Program-made: the position numbers and the translations under genes
The notes under the pieces: model-generated
Database searches by the model: none
Told to the model about the DNA's origin: nothing
Seen by the model: the letters and a program-made list of their open reading frames with translations, nothing else
Shown: positions 1-9,350 of the stretch, piece after piece
How the letters are laid out: each line of letters starts with the position of its first letter
Position numbering within the stretch: position 1 is the stretch's first letter
NCBI RefSeq assembly: GCF_943590815.1
Contig: NZ_CALSBS010000004.1
Coordinates: 1-64,000, forward strand
Origin: Pseudocitrobacter vendiensis
GTDB lineage: Bacteria; Pseudomonadota; Gammaproteobacteria; Enterobacterales; Enterobacteriaceae
Length of the DNA stretch: 64,000 nucleotides
Direction of reading: 5' to 3'

Positions 1-1
1 G

Positions 2-163
2 CCCTCACCCCGGCCCTCTCCCACAGGGAGAGGGGGGAAAACCCGTGCTGAACTTAGCCACAAGCGCTGTCTGTCCCCTCTCCCTTGAGGGAGAGGGTTA
101 GGGTGAGGGGGGAACGTGCGCGCTGTTACCCTCACCCCGGCCCTCTCCCACAGGGAGAGGGGG
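2..163. repeat. Cluster of three CCCTCACCCC-type palindromic repeats
   Basis: Three copies of one palindromic element lie at 2-37, 75-112 (inverted) and 129-163. Each combines CCCTCACCCC with CCCTCTCCC and its complement GGGAGAGGG, so each folds into a hairpin and neighbouring inverted copies can pair with each other. The same family recurs at 26702-26790. The cluster ends about 8 bases from the hrpB stop codon and may terminate or stabilise its transcript. It resembles dispersed extragenic palindromes of enterobacteria. The function is inferred. Confidence 0.8.
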
Positions 164-171
164 ATATAACC

Positions 172-2601
172 TCACGAATACTTTTTCGTCCGCCGCGTCG
201 GCGCGGTGTTCGCCGGGTCGTCCGGCCAGACGTGTTTCGGATAACGCCCTTTCATCTCTTTTTGCACCTCCCGGTACGCCCCCTGCCAGAATGCGCTTAA
301 ATCGCGCGTAATCTGCAAAGGACGCTGCGCCGGGGAGAGCAACTCCAGCACCAGCGGCACGCGCCCCTGGGCGATAGTCGGCGTGCTCGCCTCACCAAAC
401 ATCTCCTGCATTCGCACCGCCAGCGCGGGCGGATTTTCATCATCGTAGCGAATAGCTATCCGGCTTCCGGTGGGCACAGTGTAATGAGTTGGTAGCTCAC
501 TATCCAGACGTTGTCGTAATGTCCAGGGAAGCCAGGCGTGTAATGCCTCTCTGACATTGACGTTTTTCAACGCCCGCAACGATTTTACGCCACTCATATG
601 CGGCAGCAGCCAGGCTTCAAGTTCCGCCAGCAACGACGCCTCATCAACCGCCGGCCAGGCTTCATCTGGCAGCCAGCGCGTAGCACATTGCAGACGCAAG
701 CGTAGCTGCTGCGCGTCTTCTGTCCAGTTCAGAACATTTAAACCCTTATCGCGAATGCCGTTGAGCATCGCCTGATGCAGCTCGTCTTCCGAGGGCTTTG
801 CCAGCGGCTGTACTTTTACCGTCAGTTGCCCAATGCGGCTCCGGCGCAGGGCTTTCAGGGTTCCCTGTGCCTCATCCCATTCGATGGTATCGGACTGTTC
901 AAGCAGTTGAGGGCAGCGCGTAGCCAGTGCGTCAACATCCAGCACATACGCCTGTAAAATACGTGCATCGGGCGACGCATTGCCCTGTAACAGCAGCGGC
1001 ACTATCAGCCATTCATGGCGGCTTAACGCGTCATCGCTATCGAGCATTGCGCCCATACCGTTCGCCAGTTGATAGCGCCCATCCAGCCCACGTCGCCGCG
1101 CGATACGATCAGGAAAACCTTGTGCCAGTAATGCGGGAATGGCGTCGCTATCCGGTTTGCCGCCACGCCTATTCAAACGCCTGAGCAACTGCTGACTACG
1201 CTGTTGCCAGTTCGACTGGTTGCGCGAAAACGCCTGACCCAGATCGCTACCCGCACCGCGCGGCGGTTCTTCAAGAATCGCCGCCAGCCGGGCCGCCGTG
1301 GCAGCCTCGTCATCACTTTTCGCGGTAATCAGCATCGCCGCCAGACGCGGGTCGTTACCCAGCGCCGCCATTTTCTGCCCTTGCGCGGTCAGACGCTCAC
1401 CGTCCAGCGCCTGTAACTGCGTGAGTAAGCGACGTGCGGCAGCCAGATTGGCCGCGGGCGGCGCATCCAGCCAGTTTAACTGCTGAGGATCATAGCAGCC
1501 CCATTGCAGCAGCTCTAACTGAAGCGAAGAGAGATCGCTTTGCAGAATTTCCGCATCGCTTTGCGCCGCTGCGCGTTCCGCCTGCTCTTTACCCAGCAGA
1601 TGTAAACAGATACCCGGTTCCAGTCGCCCGGCGCGGCCTGCACGCTGGGTCATCGACGCCTGACTGACGCGTTGCGTTATCAATCGGGTTAAGCCCGTAC
1701 GCACATCAAACCGTGCCACGCGCTCCTGCGCACAATCAACCACCAGGCGAATGCCTTCGATAGTCAGACTGGTTTCGGCAATATTGGTAGCCAGTACGAC
1801 TTTACGCTTGCCGACCGGTGCAGGAAGAATGGCCTGACGCTGTTCGCTGAGCGGCAATGCGCCATAGAGGGGACAAAGCAGCACATCAGAGGATACACGC
1901 GAACTCAGATGCTCCTGTACACGCTGAATTTCACCTACGCCGGGTAAAAACAGCAGCAGTGATCCTTGCTCTGCGCGGAGCAGTTCCGCAGTAGCGATAG
2001 CCACCGCTTCATCAAAACGTTGGTGGGTGGGGAGTGCCTGATAGCGGCGATCCACCGGGAATGCGCGCCCTTCGGAGGTGACCACCGGCGCATCCGGTAA
2101 CAGGGCGTGCAGCTTATCGTTGTCCAGCGTGGCGGACATAATCAGCAGTTTCAGGTCATCGCGTAGCCCTTGCTGAACGTCCAGCAGCAAAGCCAGCGCA
2201 AGGTCAGCCTGCAAACTGCGCTCATGGAACTCATCGAGGATCACCAGCCCGACGTCCGTCAGTTCGGGATCGTGCTGGATCATGCGCGTCAGGATGCCCT
2301 CAGTCACCACTTCAAGGCGTGTATTTGGTCCGACGCAGGTTTCTGCACGCATCCGATAACCGACCGTTTCACCGGGCTTTTCATTCAGTAATTCAGCCAG
2401 CCGCTGCGCGACATTACGCGCCGCCAGCCTGCGCGGCTCGAGCAAAATAATCCGCCCGCCGATATTGCCCTCACGCAAAATTTGTAGCGGCAGCCATGTC
2501 GATTTCCCCGCCCCCGTCGGCGCGTTAAGCAGTACCGCAGGCGCGTTTGCCAGTGCGGAAAGAAGATCGGGAAGAACAGCGGCGACTGGCAACAGCGACA
2601 C
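172..2601 (-). CDS. hrpB: ATP-dependent RNA helicase HrpB
   Basis: A DEAH/RHA-type RNA helicase of 809 aa, the E. coli HrpB length. Visible motifs in order are the Walker A motif APTGAGKST near residue 30, the DEFHER box, a SAT motif and the late QRAGRAGR motif VI, followed by the long HrpB-specific C-terminal region. The reading frame stays open upstream to an ATG at 2652. I chose the GTG at 2601 because it gives the family N-terminus (SLLPVAAVLPDLL) and has a TTTGGAG Shine-Dalgarno sequence 6-7 bases before it. It is divergent from thpR with about 70 bases between them. The cellular substrate of HrpB is not settled. The 3' end abuts a palindromic repeat cluster. Confidence 0.93.
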   Translation of the reverse strand: MSLLPVAAVLPDLLSALANAPAVLLNAPTGAGKSTWLPLQILREGNIGGRIILLEPRRLAARNVAQRLAELLNEKPGETVGYRMRAETCVGPNTRLEVVTEGILTRMIQHDPELTDVGLVILDEFHERSLQADLALALLLDVQQGLRDDLKLLIMSATLDNDKLHALLPDAPVVTSEGRAFPVDRRYQALPTHQRFDEAVAIATAELLRAEQGSLLLFLPGVGEIQRVQEHLSSRVSSDVLLCPLYGALPLSEQRQAILPAPVGKRKVVLATNIAETSLTIEGIRLVVDCAQERVARFDVRTGLTRLITQRVSQASMTQRAGRAGRLEPGICLHLLGKEQAERAAAQSDAEILQSDLSSLQLELLQWGCYDPQQLNWLDAPPAANLAAARRLLTQLQALDGERLTAQGQKMAALGNDPRLAAMLITAKSDDEAATAARLAAILEEPPRGAGSDLGQAFSRNQSNWQQRSQQLLRRLNRRGGKPDSDAIPALLAQGFPDRIARRRGLDGRYQLANGMGAMLDSDDALSRHEWLIVPLLLQGNASPDARILQAYVLDVDALATRCPQLLEQSDTIEWDEAQGTLKALRRSRIGQLTVKVQPLAKPSEDELHQAMLNGIRDKGLNVLNWTEDAQQLRLRLQCATRWLPDEAWPAVDEASLLAELEAWLLPHMSGVKSLRALKNVNVREALHAWLPWTLRQRLDSELPTHYTVPTGSRIAIRYDDENPPALAVRMQEMFGEASTPTIAQGRVPLVLELLSPAQRPLQITRDLSAFWQGAYREVQKEMKGRYPKHVWPDDPANTAPTRRTKKYS

Positions 2602-2674
2602 GTTTGGCTCCAAAGGGTTAACATTGAATGGCGGACATTGTAGCATCGCCACAATTCATTACCGAGTACCCACT

Positions 2675-3205
2675 ATGTCTGAGTCGAAAAGAGTCTTTTT
2701 CGCCATTGAGATCCCGTCCAAAATCCAGCGCCAGATTGTACGCTGGCGAGCGGACAACTTCCCGGATGACGCAGGAAGGCCGGTTGCAGCAGCGAATATG
2801 CACATCACTCTGGCGTTTCTGGGTGAGATTAGCGCCGAGAAGCAGGCCGCGCTGGCGACCATGGCGGGCCGTATCCGTCAGCCAGGCTTTACGCTGCATC
2901 TCGACGACGCCGGACAATGGCTGCGCTCGCGAGTAGTGTGGCTGGGCACGCGTCAGCCGCCGCGTGGATTGTTACAGCTGGCTAATCTGTTAAGAGCTCA
3001 GGCGGCGCGCAGCGGCTGTTATCAGAGCCCGCAGCCGTTTCATCCGCATCTTACTTTGCTGCGCAATACGGCGCATGCGGTGCCGATTCCGGCGCCAGGG
3101 TTTCACTGGGAAATTCCGGTGAACGAATTTATGCTCTACGAATCGCATTTTTTGAACGGGCGAACGCGCTACACGCCGCTTCAACGCTGGACACTTTCAG
3201 AATAA
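2675..3205 (+). CDS. thpR: RNA 2',3'-cyclic phosphodiesterase / 2'-5' RNA ligase
   Basis: A 176-aa member of the 2H phosphoesterase family (formerly LigT). It acts on 2'-5' linkages and 2',3'-cyclic phosphates in RNA. The two defining HxTL motifs are present: HITLAF near residue 43 and HLTLLR near residue 127. The frame is open further upstream into hrpB, but the ATG at 2675 gives [14 protein letters not shown] and the exact family length. It is followed after 13 bases by sfsA, so the two are probably cotranscribed. Confidence 0.93.
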   Translation: MSESKRVFFAIEIPSKIQRQIVRWRADNFPDDAGRPVAAANMHITLAFLGEISAEKQAALATMAGRIRQPGFTLHLDDAGQWLRSRVVWLGTRQPPRGLLQLANLLRAQAARSGCYQSPQPFHPHLTLLRNTAHAVPIPAPGFHWEIPVNEFMLYESHFLNGRTRYTPLQRWTLSE

Positions 3206-3218
3206 TCAAGGATGCCTC

Positions 3219-3932
3219 ATGCACTTTACGCCCGCTCTCCAGCACGCCACGCTGATTCAACGTTATAAACGCTTTCTGGCAGACGTGGTGACCCCCGAGG
3301 GAGAAACGCTCACCCTCCACTGCCCAAATACCGGTGCGATGACCGGTTGCGCCACGCCTGGCGATACGGTTTGGTATTCCACATCAGAAAATACTAAACG
3401 CAAATATCCGCACACATGGGAAATTACGCAAACCCAAAGCGGCGCATTTATTTGTGTCAACACGCAACGCGCGAACCAACTTGCCAAAGAAGCGATATTG
3501 TCTGAAACAATCCCGGAACTGCTCGGCTATAATTTGCTGAAAAGTGAAGTGAAATATGGTGCCGAGGGCAGCAGAATTGACCTTATGTTACAGGCGGATG
3601 ATCGTCCCCGGTGCTATATTGAAGTGAAATCGGTCACGCTGGCGGAAAAGGAGTACGGCTACTTCCCGGATGCAGTTACCCTGCGCGGGCAGAAGCATTT
3701 ACGCGAGCTGATGGGCGTGGTCGCAGCGGGCGATCGGGCGGTGTTATTGTTCACTGTTTTACACTCAGCCATTGAATATTTCGCACCTGCACACCATATT
3801 GATGCTCAATACGCACAACTGTTAGCGGAAGCACATAAACGGGGGGTGGAGATTCTGGCTTATAAAGCGGAACTTTCTGCCAATAACATCACTCTGAGAT
3901 CACCGTTGCCCGTCACGTTACCACGGGTGTGA
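3219..3932 (+). CDS. sfsA: Sugar fermentation stimulation protein SfsA
   Basis: A 237-aa SfsA-family protein (E. coli 234 aa). The family has an N-terminal OB-like fold and a C-terminal nuclease-like domain. The C-terminal part shows the acidic, PD-(D/E)XK-like segment around [10 protein letters not shown] and YIEVKSVTL. In E. coli, extra copies of sfsA raise maltose enzyme expression in crp mutants, and the protein binds DNA; its biochemical activity is not firmly known. It lies between thpR and dksA, the conserved enterobacterial order, and the ATG follows AAGGATGC. Confidence 0.92.
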   Translation: MHFTPALQHATLIQRYKRFLADVVTPEGETLTLHCPNTGAMTGCATPGDTVWYSTSENTKRKYPHTWEITQTQSGAFICVNTQRANQLAKEAILSETIPELLGYNLLKSEVKYGAEGSRIDLMLQADDRPRCYIEVKSVTLAEKEYGYFPDAVTLRGQKHLRELMGVVAAGDRAVLLFTVLHSAIEYFAPAHHIDAQYAQLLAEAHKRGVEILAYKAELSANNITLRSPLPVTLPRV

Positions 3933-4097
3933 TCTGGATATTTAGTGTTCGGGCTGCGTCGCAAATACGCTTTTCCTCACAGCATTGTCAAGTGTTACGT
4001 TTAGATAATTGCCATACGGAATCGCATCTGCTATTTATAGCGGCCTGATTTTTCCCCCGAACACGGGGATCGATAGTGCGTGTTAAGGAGAAGCAAC

Positions 4098-4553
4098 ATG
4101 CAAGAAGGGCAAAACCGTAAAACATCGTCCCTGAGTATTCTCGCCATCGCTGGGGTGGAGCCGTACCAGGAGAAGCCGGGCGAAGAGTATATGAACGAAG
4201 CCCAGCTGGCACACTTCCGTCGTATTCTGGAAGCATGGCGTAATCAACTTCGGGATGAAGTCGATCGCACCGTTACACACATGCAGGATGAAGCAGCGAA
4301 CTTCCCGGATCCGGTGGACCGTGCAGCCCAGGAAGAAGAGTTCAGCCTCGAACTGCGTAACCGCGATCGCGAGCGTAAGCTGATTAAAAAGATCGAGAAA
4401 ACGCTGAAGAAAGTGGAAGACGAAGATTTCGGCTTCTGCGAATCGTGCGGTGTCGAAATTGGCATCCGTCGTCTGGAAGCGCGCCCGACTGCCGATCTGT
4501 GCATTGACTGCAAGACGCTGGCGGAAATTCGCGAAAAACAGATGGCTGGCTAA
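4098..4553 (+). CDS. dksA: RNA polymerase-binding transcription factor DksA
   Basis: A 151-aa protein that enters the RNA polymerase secondary channel and, with ppGpp, represses rRNA promoters and activates amino-acid promoters. The coiled-coil tip motif DxxDxA is present (Asp71, Asp74, Ala76), as are the four zinc cysteines in CESC and CIDC near residues 114-138. An in-frame TTG lies upstream at 4080, but the ATG at 4098 has TAAGGAG seven bases before it and gives the family start [11 protein letters not shown] strong terminator follows at 4581-4615, ahead of gluQ. Confidence 0.97.
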   Translation: MQEGQNRKTSSLSILAIAGVEPYQEKPGEEYMNEAQLAHFRRILEAWRNQLRDEVDRTVTHMQDEAANFPDPVDRAAQEEEFSLELRNRDRERKLIKKIEKTLKKVEDEDFGFCESCGVEIGIRRLEARPTADLCIDCKTLAEIREKQMAG

Positions 4554-4580
4554 TCAAGCGCTAATGACCATGACTATTCT

Positions 4581-4615
4581 CAAGGCGGGAGCGATTCCCG
4601 CCTTGCCGTTTTTAT
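4581..4615 (+). terminator. Rho-independent terminator after dksA
   Basis: A perfect 10-bp stem, CAAGGCGGGA with TCCCGCCTTG, closes a 5-base loop (4581-4605) and is followed by CCGTTTTT. It sits between dksA and gluQ, so gluQ expression from the dksA promoter would require readthrough. Confidence 0.92.
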
Positions 4616-4628
4616 AATCAGTAAAAGC

Positions 4629-5519
4629 ATGTCATCACAACCTTACATCGGGCGATTTGCCCCCTCCCCTTCCGGTGAACTGCATTTTGGTTCGCTGATT
4701 GCCGCGCTCGGCAGCTATCTCCAGGCACGCGCCCGGCGTGGTCGCTGGCTGGTCCGCATTGAAGATATCGATCCCCCTCGTGAAGTTCCCGGTGCCGCAA
4801 CCACGATTTTGCGCCAGCTGGAACATTATGGGCTAGAGTGGGACGGCGATGTGCTTTGGCAATCTCAACGTCATGACGCTTATCGCGAGGCGCTGGCCTG
4901 GTTGCATCAGCAAGGGCTCTGCTATTACTGCACCTGCACCCGCGCACGCATTCAGAGTATTGGCGGTATGTATGACGGGCACTGTCGCGATTTAGCCCTC
5001 AGTGCGGAAAACGCCGCGCTGCGTATTCGACAAAATGAACCGGTGCTGGCCTTCCACGATAACCTGCGCGGTAATATTCACGCCGACCCGCGACTGGCGA
5101 CGGAAGATTTTATTATTCATCGCCGTGATGGACTGTTCGCTTATAACCTTGCCGTTGTGGTCGACGACCGCTTTCAGGGCGTAACGGAGATTGTCCGTGG
5201 CGCAGATTTAATCGAACCGACGGTGCGCCAGATTTCGCTCTATCGTCATTTTGCCTGGCCCGAGCCCGAATATATTCATCTGCCGCTGGCACTCAACGCT
5301 GAAGGCGCTAAACTTTCCAAGCAAAATCATGCGCCTGCCTTACCACAAGGCGATCCTCGCCCCATTTTAACCCAGGCGCTACGCTTTTTAGGGCAGGACG
5401 TTGTGGCGCAGTGGCGGGATCTTACGCTTGCCGAATTACTGAAAAATGCTGTAGATAACTGGACGCTTGACACCGTGCCGGAAAGGGCGATTGTAAATCC
5501 GCCATTCTCAAATGCATGA
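4629..5519 (+). CDS. gluQ: Glutamyl-Q tRNA(Asp) synthetase
   Basis: A 296-aa truncated paralogue of glutamyl-tRNA synthetase that has the catalytic Rossmann domain but lacks the anticodon-binding domain. In this family glutamate is activated without tRNA and attached to queuosine in tRNA(Asp). The HIGH-like segment SGELHFGS lies near residue 15 and a KLSK motif (AKLSKQN) near residue 229. A zinc site is suggested by the Cys-rich stretch [13 protein letters not shown] and the later GHC. It follows the dksA terminator closely. The start matches the family sequence [11 protein letters not shown]. Confidence 0.94.
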   Translation: MSSQPYIGRFAPSPSGELHFGSLIAALGSYLQARARRGRWLVRIEDIDPPREVPGAATTILRQLEHYGLEWDGDVLWQSQRHDAYREALAWLHQQGLCYYCTCTRARIQSIGGMYDGHCRDLALSAENAALRIRQNEPVLAFHDNLRGNIHADPRLATEDFIIHRRDGLFAYNLAVVVDDRFQGVTEIVRGADLIEPTVRQISLYRHFAWPEPEYIHLPLALNAEGAKLSKQNHAPALPQGDPRPILTQALRFLGQDVVAQWRDLTLAELLKNAVDNWTLDTVPERAIVNPPFSNA

Positions 5520-5581
5520 TGCTGAGCTATGATTAGCCGCTATTTTTTTAGTCCATAAGACTGACACTACCGAGGTGTACC

Positions 5582-6982
5582 ATTTTTACCCGAGTCGCTA
5601 ATTTTTGCCGCAAGGTGCTAAGCCGTGAGGAAAGCGAGGCTGCTAATGCCGTCGCCCGTCCTCAAATGACGGTCATTCCGCGCGAGCAGCACGCTATTTC
5701 CCGCAAAGATATCAGCGAAAACGCCCTGAAGGTTCTCTATCGTCTGAACAAGGCGGGTTACGAAGCCTATCTGGTCGGTGGCGGTGTTCGCGACCTGCTG
5801 CTGGGCAAAAAACCAAAAGATTTCGATGTCACCACCAGCGCGACACCGGAGCAAGTGCGTAAACTGTTCCGCAACTGCCGCCTGGTCGGTCGTCGCTTCC
5901 GTCTGGCCCACGTCATGTTTGGCCCGGAAATCATCGAAGTCGCCACCTTCCGCGGGCATCACGAAGAGACACAATCTGACCGAACCACCTCTCAGCGTGG
6001 GCAAAACGGCATGCTGTTGCGGGATAATATTTTCGGTTCCATCGAAGAAGATGCCCAGCGCCGCGATTTCACCATTAACAGCCTTTATTACAGCGTCGCC
6101 GATTTCACCGTGCGTGATTACGTCGGCGGTATGCAGGACCTGGAAGAAGGCGTGATACGCCTCATCGGCGATCCGGAAACGCGTTATCGCGAAGATCCGG
6201 TGCGCATGCTGCGCGCCGTGCGTTTCGCCGCCAAACTGAGTATGCGCATTAGCGAAGAGACCGCCGAGCCCATCCCGCGTCTGGCGACATTAATCAACGA
6301 TGTGCCACCTGCGCGTCTGTTTGAAGAGTCTCTGAAATTGCTGCAGGCAGGTTACGGTTACGATACCTACAAACTGCTGCGTGAATACAATCTGTTCCAG
6401 CCGCTTTTCCCCACCATCACCCGCTACTTCACTGAAGAAGGCGACAGCGCGATGGAACGGATAATCAACCAGGTCTTCAAAAATACCGATAACCGCATTC
6501 GTAACGATATGCGTGTTAATCCGGCGTTCCTGTTTGCGGCCATGTTCTGGTATCCACTGCTTGAGATGGCGCAGAAAATCACCCAGGAAAGTGGCCTGAC
6601 GTATCACGATGCTTTCGCGCTGGCAATGAACGATGTGCTGGACGAAGCCTGCCGTTCACTGGCCATTCCAAAACGCATTACCTCGCTGGTCCGTGATATC
6701 TGGATGCTGCAATTGCGTATGTCTCGTCGTCAGGGTAAACGTGCGTGGAAACTGATGGAGCACCCGAAATTCCGTGCTGCCTATGATTTGCTGGCGCTGC
6801 GCGCTGAAGCAGAACGTAATACGGAGCTGCAACGCCTGACTCAATGGTGGGGCGAATTCCAGGTGGCTGCACCGCCTGCGCAGAAAGATATGCTCACCAA
6901 CCTGGATGACGAGCCGGATACCCGCCGTCGCCATCGTCGCCCGCGCAAACGCGCGCCGCGTCGCGAGAGCAACAACGCATGA
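5582..6982 (+). CDS. pcnB: Poly(A) polymerase I, probable AUU start
   Basis: Poly(A) polymerase adds 3' poly(A) tails to RNA, promoting decay and controlling plasmid copy number through antisense RNA. The nucleotidyltransferase signature [12 protein letters not shown] is followed by the acidic pair in DFDVTT. The tail is very basic ([14 protein letters not shown]). The first conventional start is the GTG at 5615, but the frame is open back to an ATT at 5582 encoding (I/M)[10 protein letters not shown], preceded by GAGGTG at 5572-5577. E. coli pcnB is documented to start at AUU with this same N-terminus, so I annotate 466 aa from 5582. It overlaps folK by 4 bases. Confidence 0.93.
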   Translation: MFTRVANFCRKVLSREESEAANAVARPQMTVIPREQHAISRKDISENALKVLYRLNKAGYEAYLVGGGVRDLLLGKKPKDFDVTTSATPEQVRKLFRNCRLVGRRFRLAHVMFGPEIIEVATFRGHHEETQSDRTTSQRGQNGMLLRDNIFGSIEEDAQRRDFTINSLYYSVADFTVRDYVGGMQDLEEGVIRLIGDPETRYREDPVRMLRAVRFAAKLSMRISEETAEPIPRLATLINDVPPARLFEESLKLLQAGYGYDTYKLLREYNLFQPLFPTITRYFTEEGDSAMERIINQVFKNTDNRIRNDMRVNPAFLFAAMFWYPLLEMAQKITQESGLTYHDAFALAMNDVLDEACRSLAIPKRITSLVRDIWMLQLRMSRRQGKRAWKLMEHPKFRAAYDLLALRAEAERNTELQRLTQWWGEFQVAAPPAQKDMLTNLDDEPDTRRRHRRPRKRAPRRESNNA

Positions 6983-7458
6983 CCCTTGCGTATATCGCTA
7001 TCGGCAGCAATCTGGCCTCCCCACTGGAGCAGGTCAATGCTGCCCTGAAAGCGTTAGACGACATTCCTGAAAGCCATATTATTACCGTTTCTTCGTTTTA
7101 TCGTACCCCGCCGCTGGGCCCGCAGGATCAACCTGATTACCTGAACGCCGCCGTGGCCCTGGAAACATCTCTCGCGCCGGAAGCGTTGCTCAATCACACG
7201 CAACGTATTGAGTTGCAGCAAGGGCGTGTCCGTAAGGCTGAGCGTTGGGGACCACGCACGCTGGATTTAGACATCATGCTGTTTGGCAATCAGGTCATCA
7301 ACACGGAGCGCCTGACCGTTCCACACTATGACATGAAGAATCGTGGCTTCATGCTTTGGCCGCTGTTTGAGATTGCGCCAACATGGGTGTTTCCAGACGG
7401 AGAAACGCTACATTCCCGCCTTACCCAACTCAACGCTTCTTGCCCCGCATTGTGGTAA
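6979..7458 (+). CDS. folK: Hydroxymethyldihydropterin pyrophosphokinase
   Basis: A 159-aa HPPK enzyme of folate synthesis, which transfers pyrophosphate from ATP to 6-hydroxymethyl-7,8-dihydropterin. The N-terminus AYIAIGSN and the motif [13 protein letters not shown], which carries the metal-binding aspartates, are both present. Its ATG overlaps the pcnB stop (ATGA), so translation is probably coupled in a pcnB-folK operon. It is the last gene before the fimbrial locus. Confidence 0.96.
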   Translation: MTLAYIAIGSNLASPLEQVNAALKALDDIPESHIITVSSFYRTPPLGPQDQPDYLNAAVALETSLAPEALLNHTQRIELQQGRVRKAERWGPRTLDLDIMLFGNQVINTERLTVPHYDMKNRGFMLWPLFEIAPTWVFPDGETLHSRLTQLNASCPALW

Positions 7459-7957
7459 TCCCGCTACCGTTTGCACAGTGTAAATAAAAGCATATTAAGA
7501 AATATTATATTCATATTTGCGACATTACATTTACATTTTAATATATTTAACTCACCTTATGGCGTTAAATATTCTTAAATCTGATTTAATTATAATTAAT
7601 TAATCTCTCATAAAAATACGTCGCAATCATAATATAAACTCAAAAAATCAACACAACATCATTAATAGCCAGGATAAATACATAAAAACCAGGGCTGGCA
7701 CGGGCAAAAAAACGCGTTCCACCCCAGTGAACTCACCAGATAGCAGAAAAAAAACACGCCCTCCCCTGTCGATGAGAAACATGAAATCTAAATCATATAA
7801 AAATTAAAATGTAGAAATACATCAAATATTATAGATATGCGAAATTTAAACAAAAAAATATTCCCAATATGAATTTTACAAAGAAAAGCACTTTCGGTAT
7901 AAATCCCACGAAAAATTTCATTGGTGCTTTTTATTTTATTTTCATAAGGATATTTTC
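7459..7957. other. AT-rich intergenic region upstream of the fimbrial operon
   Basis: A 499-base stretch without a credible gene. It is markedly richer in A and T than the flanking core genes, with many A tracts and T tracts, which is typical of H-NS-silenced fimbrial promoters (inference). I saw no clear pair of inverted repeats and no recombinase gene to suggest a phase switch. A short open frame at 7869-8057 has no family resemblance and overlaps the first pilin gene, so I do not call it. Confidence 0.6.
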
Positions 7958-8530
7958 ATGTCGAAGAACAAAATTCTTCTGGGTATTGCACTGTCTTTCG
8001 CTTCACTGCCAGCTCTGGCGCTGGATGGCGGTCAACTTGATTTTTCCGGGCTGGTAAGCGACAACACCTGTCTTTTACACGTTAATGGCGGCGTTCAGGA
8101 TGGCCAGATTTCACTGCAAACCGCTTCTACCGCTGAAGTAGAGACTGCCAGCGTAGTGAATGCAACTACTCCCGGTGCAAAGCCAGAAGCCTTCTCTATT
8201 ACCATTGACTGCAGCGCAGTACCGTCTAACGCCAATGCAAGCTTGAGCATGGGTTCTGTCTTCTTCAGTAATAGCCAGGGAACCCTGAATAACGATCTCA
8301 GCATTAACCAGGCGGCAACAGGTGTGGCGATTGCTGTTCATTACCAACCAACATCATCAACCTATGAACAGGTTAAAATCAACGACAGCACCGATAAAAA
8401 AGTCAAACCTTTCACCTCAGGTAAAGCAATTTACGATTTCAAAGCGTCTTACGTTCAACAAGATAGTTCCGTCCCCGTGACGGCAGGTTTTGTCAAAACC
8501 AATGCTGCATACACGGTAACGTATCCATAA
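7958..8530 (+). CDS. yadN: Major fimbrial subunit, YadN-like (copy 1)
   Basis: A 190-aa chaperone-usher pilin. The signal peptide ends at ALA-LDGG (about residue 21). The mature part has the YadN-type segment DGGQLDFSGLVSDNTC and the pilin cysteine pair (Cys near 38 and 75), and it ends in the beta-zipper tail AAYTVTYP. AAGGA precedes the ATG by 7 bases. It is the first gene of an eight-gene operon whose order and protein sizes match E. coli yadN-yadV-htrE-yadM-yadL-yadK-yadC, except that the pilin gene is duplicated. The symbol rests on remembered similarity to YadN. Confidence 0.85.
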   Translation: MSKNKILLGIALSFASLPALALDGGQLDFSGLVSDNTCLLHVNGGVQDGQISLQTASTAEVETASVVNATTPGAKPEAFSITIDCSAVPSNANASLSMGSVFFSNSQGTLNNDLSINQAATGVAIAVHYQPTSSTYEQVKINDSTDKKVKPFTSGKAIYDFKASYVQQDSSVPVTAGFVKTNAAYTVTYP

Positions 8531-8542
8531 TATGTCATGATA

Positions 8543-8574
8543 AGTTGCACGGCACAGAATCGTGCCGTGCAACT
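8543..8574 (+). other. Intercistronic hairpin between the two pilin genes
   Basis: A perfect 13-bp stem, AGTTGCACGGCAC with GTGCCGTGCAACT, with a 6-base loop, begins 12 bases after the stop codon of the first pilin gene. No U run follows, so it looks like an mRNA-stabilising or partially terminating structure rather than a full terminator (inference). Confidence 0.8.
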
Positions 8575-8727
8575 GATGTAATTGCGCCAAATATATTCAC
8601 CAGTTTAATTCTTTAATGAATTAATAAAATATCATTCATGGTGACTATTTTTCTTTAGCATCGCCGTAATTTATGATTACTCAGGATGACGAGTTTCATC
8701 TCTCTTAATTTAAATAAGGATATTTCT

Positions 8728-9294
8728 ATGTTAAAGAAAAGTGCTATTGCTGCGGCATTAGTCATGTTCACCAGTTCAGCCTTCGCGCTGGATGGCGGTC
8801 AATTAGATTTCTCAGGTTTGGTCAGTGACAACACCTGCGCCCTGCACGTCAACGGTGGCGCGCAGGACGGTCAAATTACTCTGCAAACCGCTACAACCGC
8901 TGAAGTTAATGGCGCAGGTGTCGTAAAGATTGCCGACGTTGGCGCAAAACCGGAAGCCTTCTCTATTGCGATAGATTGCTCGGGCGATCCAAAAAATAAC
9001 GCCAGTCTGAGCATGGGTTCTGTGTTCTTCAGTAACAGCCAGGGCACTCTGAACAACGATCTCTCCATCAGCCAGGCGGCAACCGGGGTCGCAATTGCCA
9101 TTCACTACCTTACCAATGCCACCACCTACCAACAGGTGAAAGTTAACGACAGCACCGATGTTAAAAACCTTGTTTTTACCAACGGCAAAGCGGTTTACAA
9201 CTTTAAAGCGTCGTATGTTAAACAGGCAGCAACAGTTGACGCAACGTCAGGTTATGTCAAAACCAACGCCGCTTATACAGTGACTTATCAGTAA
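8728..9294 (+). CDS. Major fimbrial subunit, YadN-like (copy 2)
   Basis: A 188-aa pilin, paralogous to the preceding gene. The signal peptide ends at AFA-LDGG. The segments DGGQLDFSGLVSDNTC and SMGSVFFSNSQGTLNNDLS are identical in both copies, while the C-terminal third diverges more. The frame opens upstream at 8686, but the ATG at 8728 has AATAAGGA before it and a clean signal peptide; the 16 bases before the ATG nearly match those of copy 1. Hairpins lie on both sides of the gene. The duplication may provide alternative or mixed shaft subunits. Confidence 0.85.
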   Translation: MLKKSAIAAALVMFTSSAFALDGGQLDFSGLVSDNTCALHVNGGAQDGQITLQTATTAEVNGAGVVKIADVGAKPEAFSIAIDCSGDPKNNASLSMGSVFFSNSQGTLNNDLSISQAATGVAIAIHYLTNATTYQQVKVNDSTDVKNLVFTNGKAVYNFKASYVKQAATVDATSGYVKTNAAYTVTYQ

Positions 9295-9305
9295 ATCTCT
9301 GCATC

Positions 9306-9330
9306 ACCCGACAGCCCACTGCTGTCGGGT
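9306..9330 (+). other. Hairpin between pilin copy 2 and the chaperone gene
   Basis: A perfect 9-bp stem, ACCCGACAG with CTGTCGGGT, and a 7-base loop. No U tract follows, and the chaperone Shine-Dalgarno sequence AAGGA starts 9 bases later. It is probably a differential-expression element that keeps pilin mRNA above chaperone/usher mRNA. Confidence 0.75.
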
Positions 9331-9350
9331 AACTCAATAAGGATAGTGTT

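Noticed and set aside
7459-7957. Possible phase-variable fimbrial switch
   Set aside because: I looked for paired inverted repeats and an adjacent tyrosine recombinase gene and found neither.
7869-8057. Possible 62-codon leader peptide before the first pilin gene
   Set aside because: It overlaps the pilin signal-peptide region in another frame, shows no family resemblance and has only a weak ribosome site.
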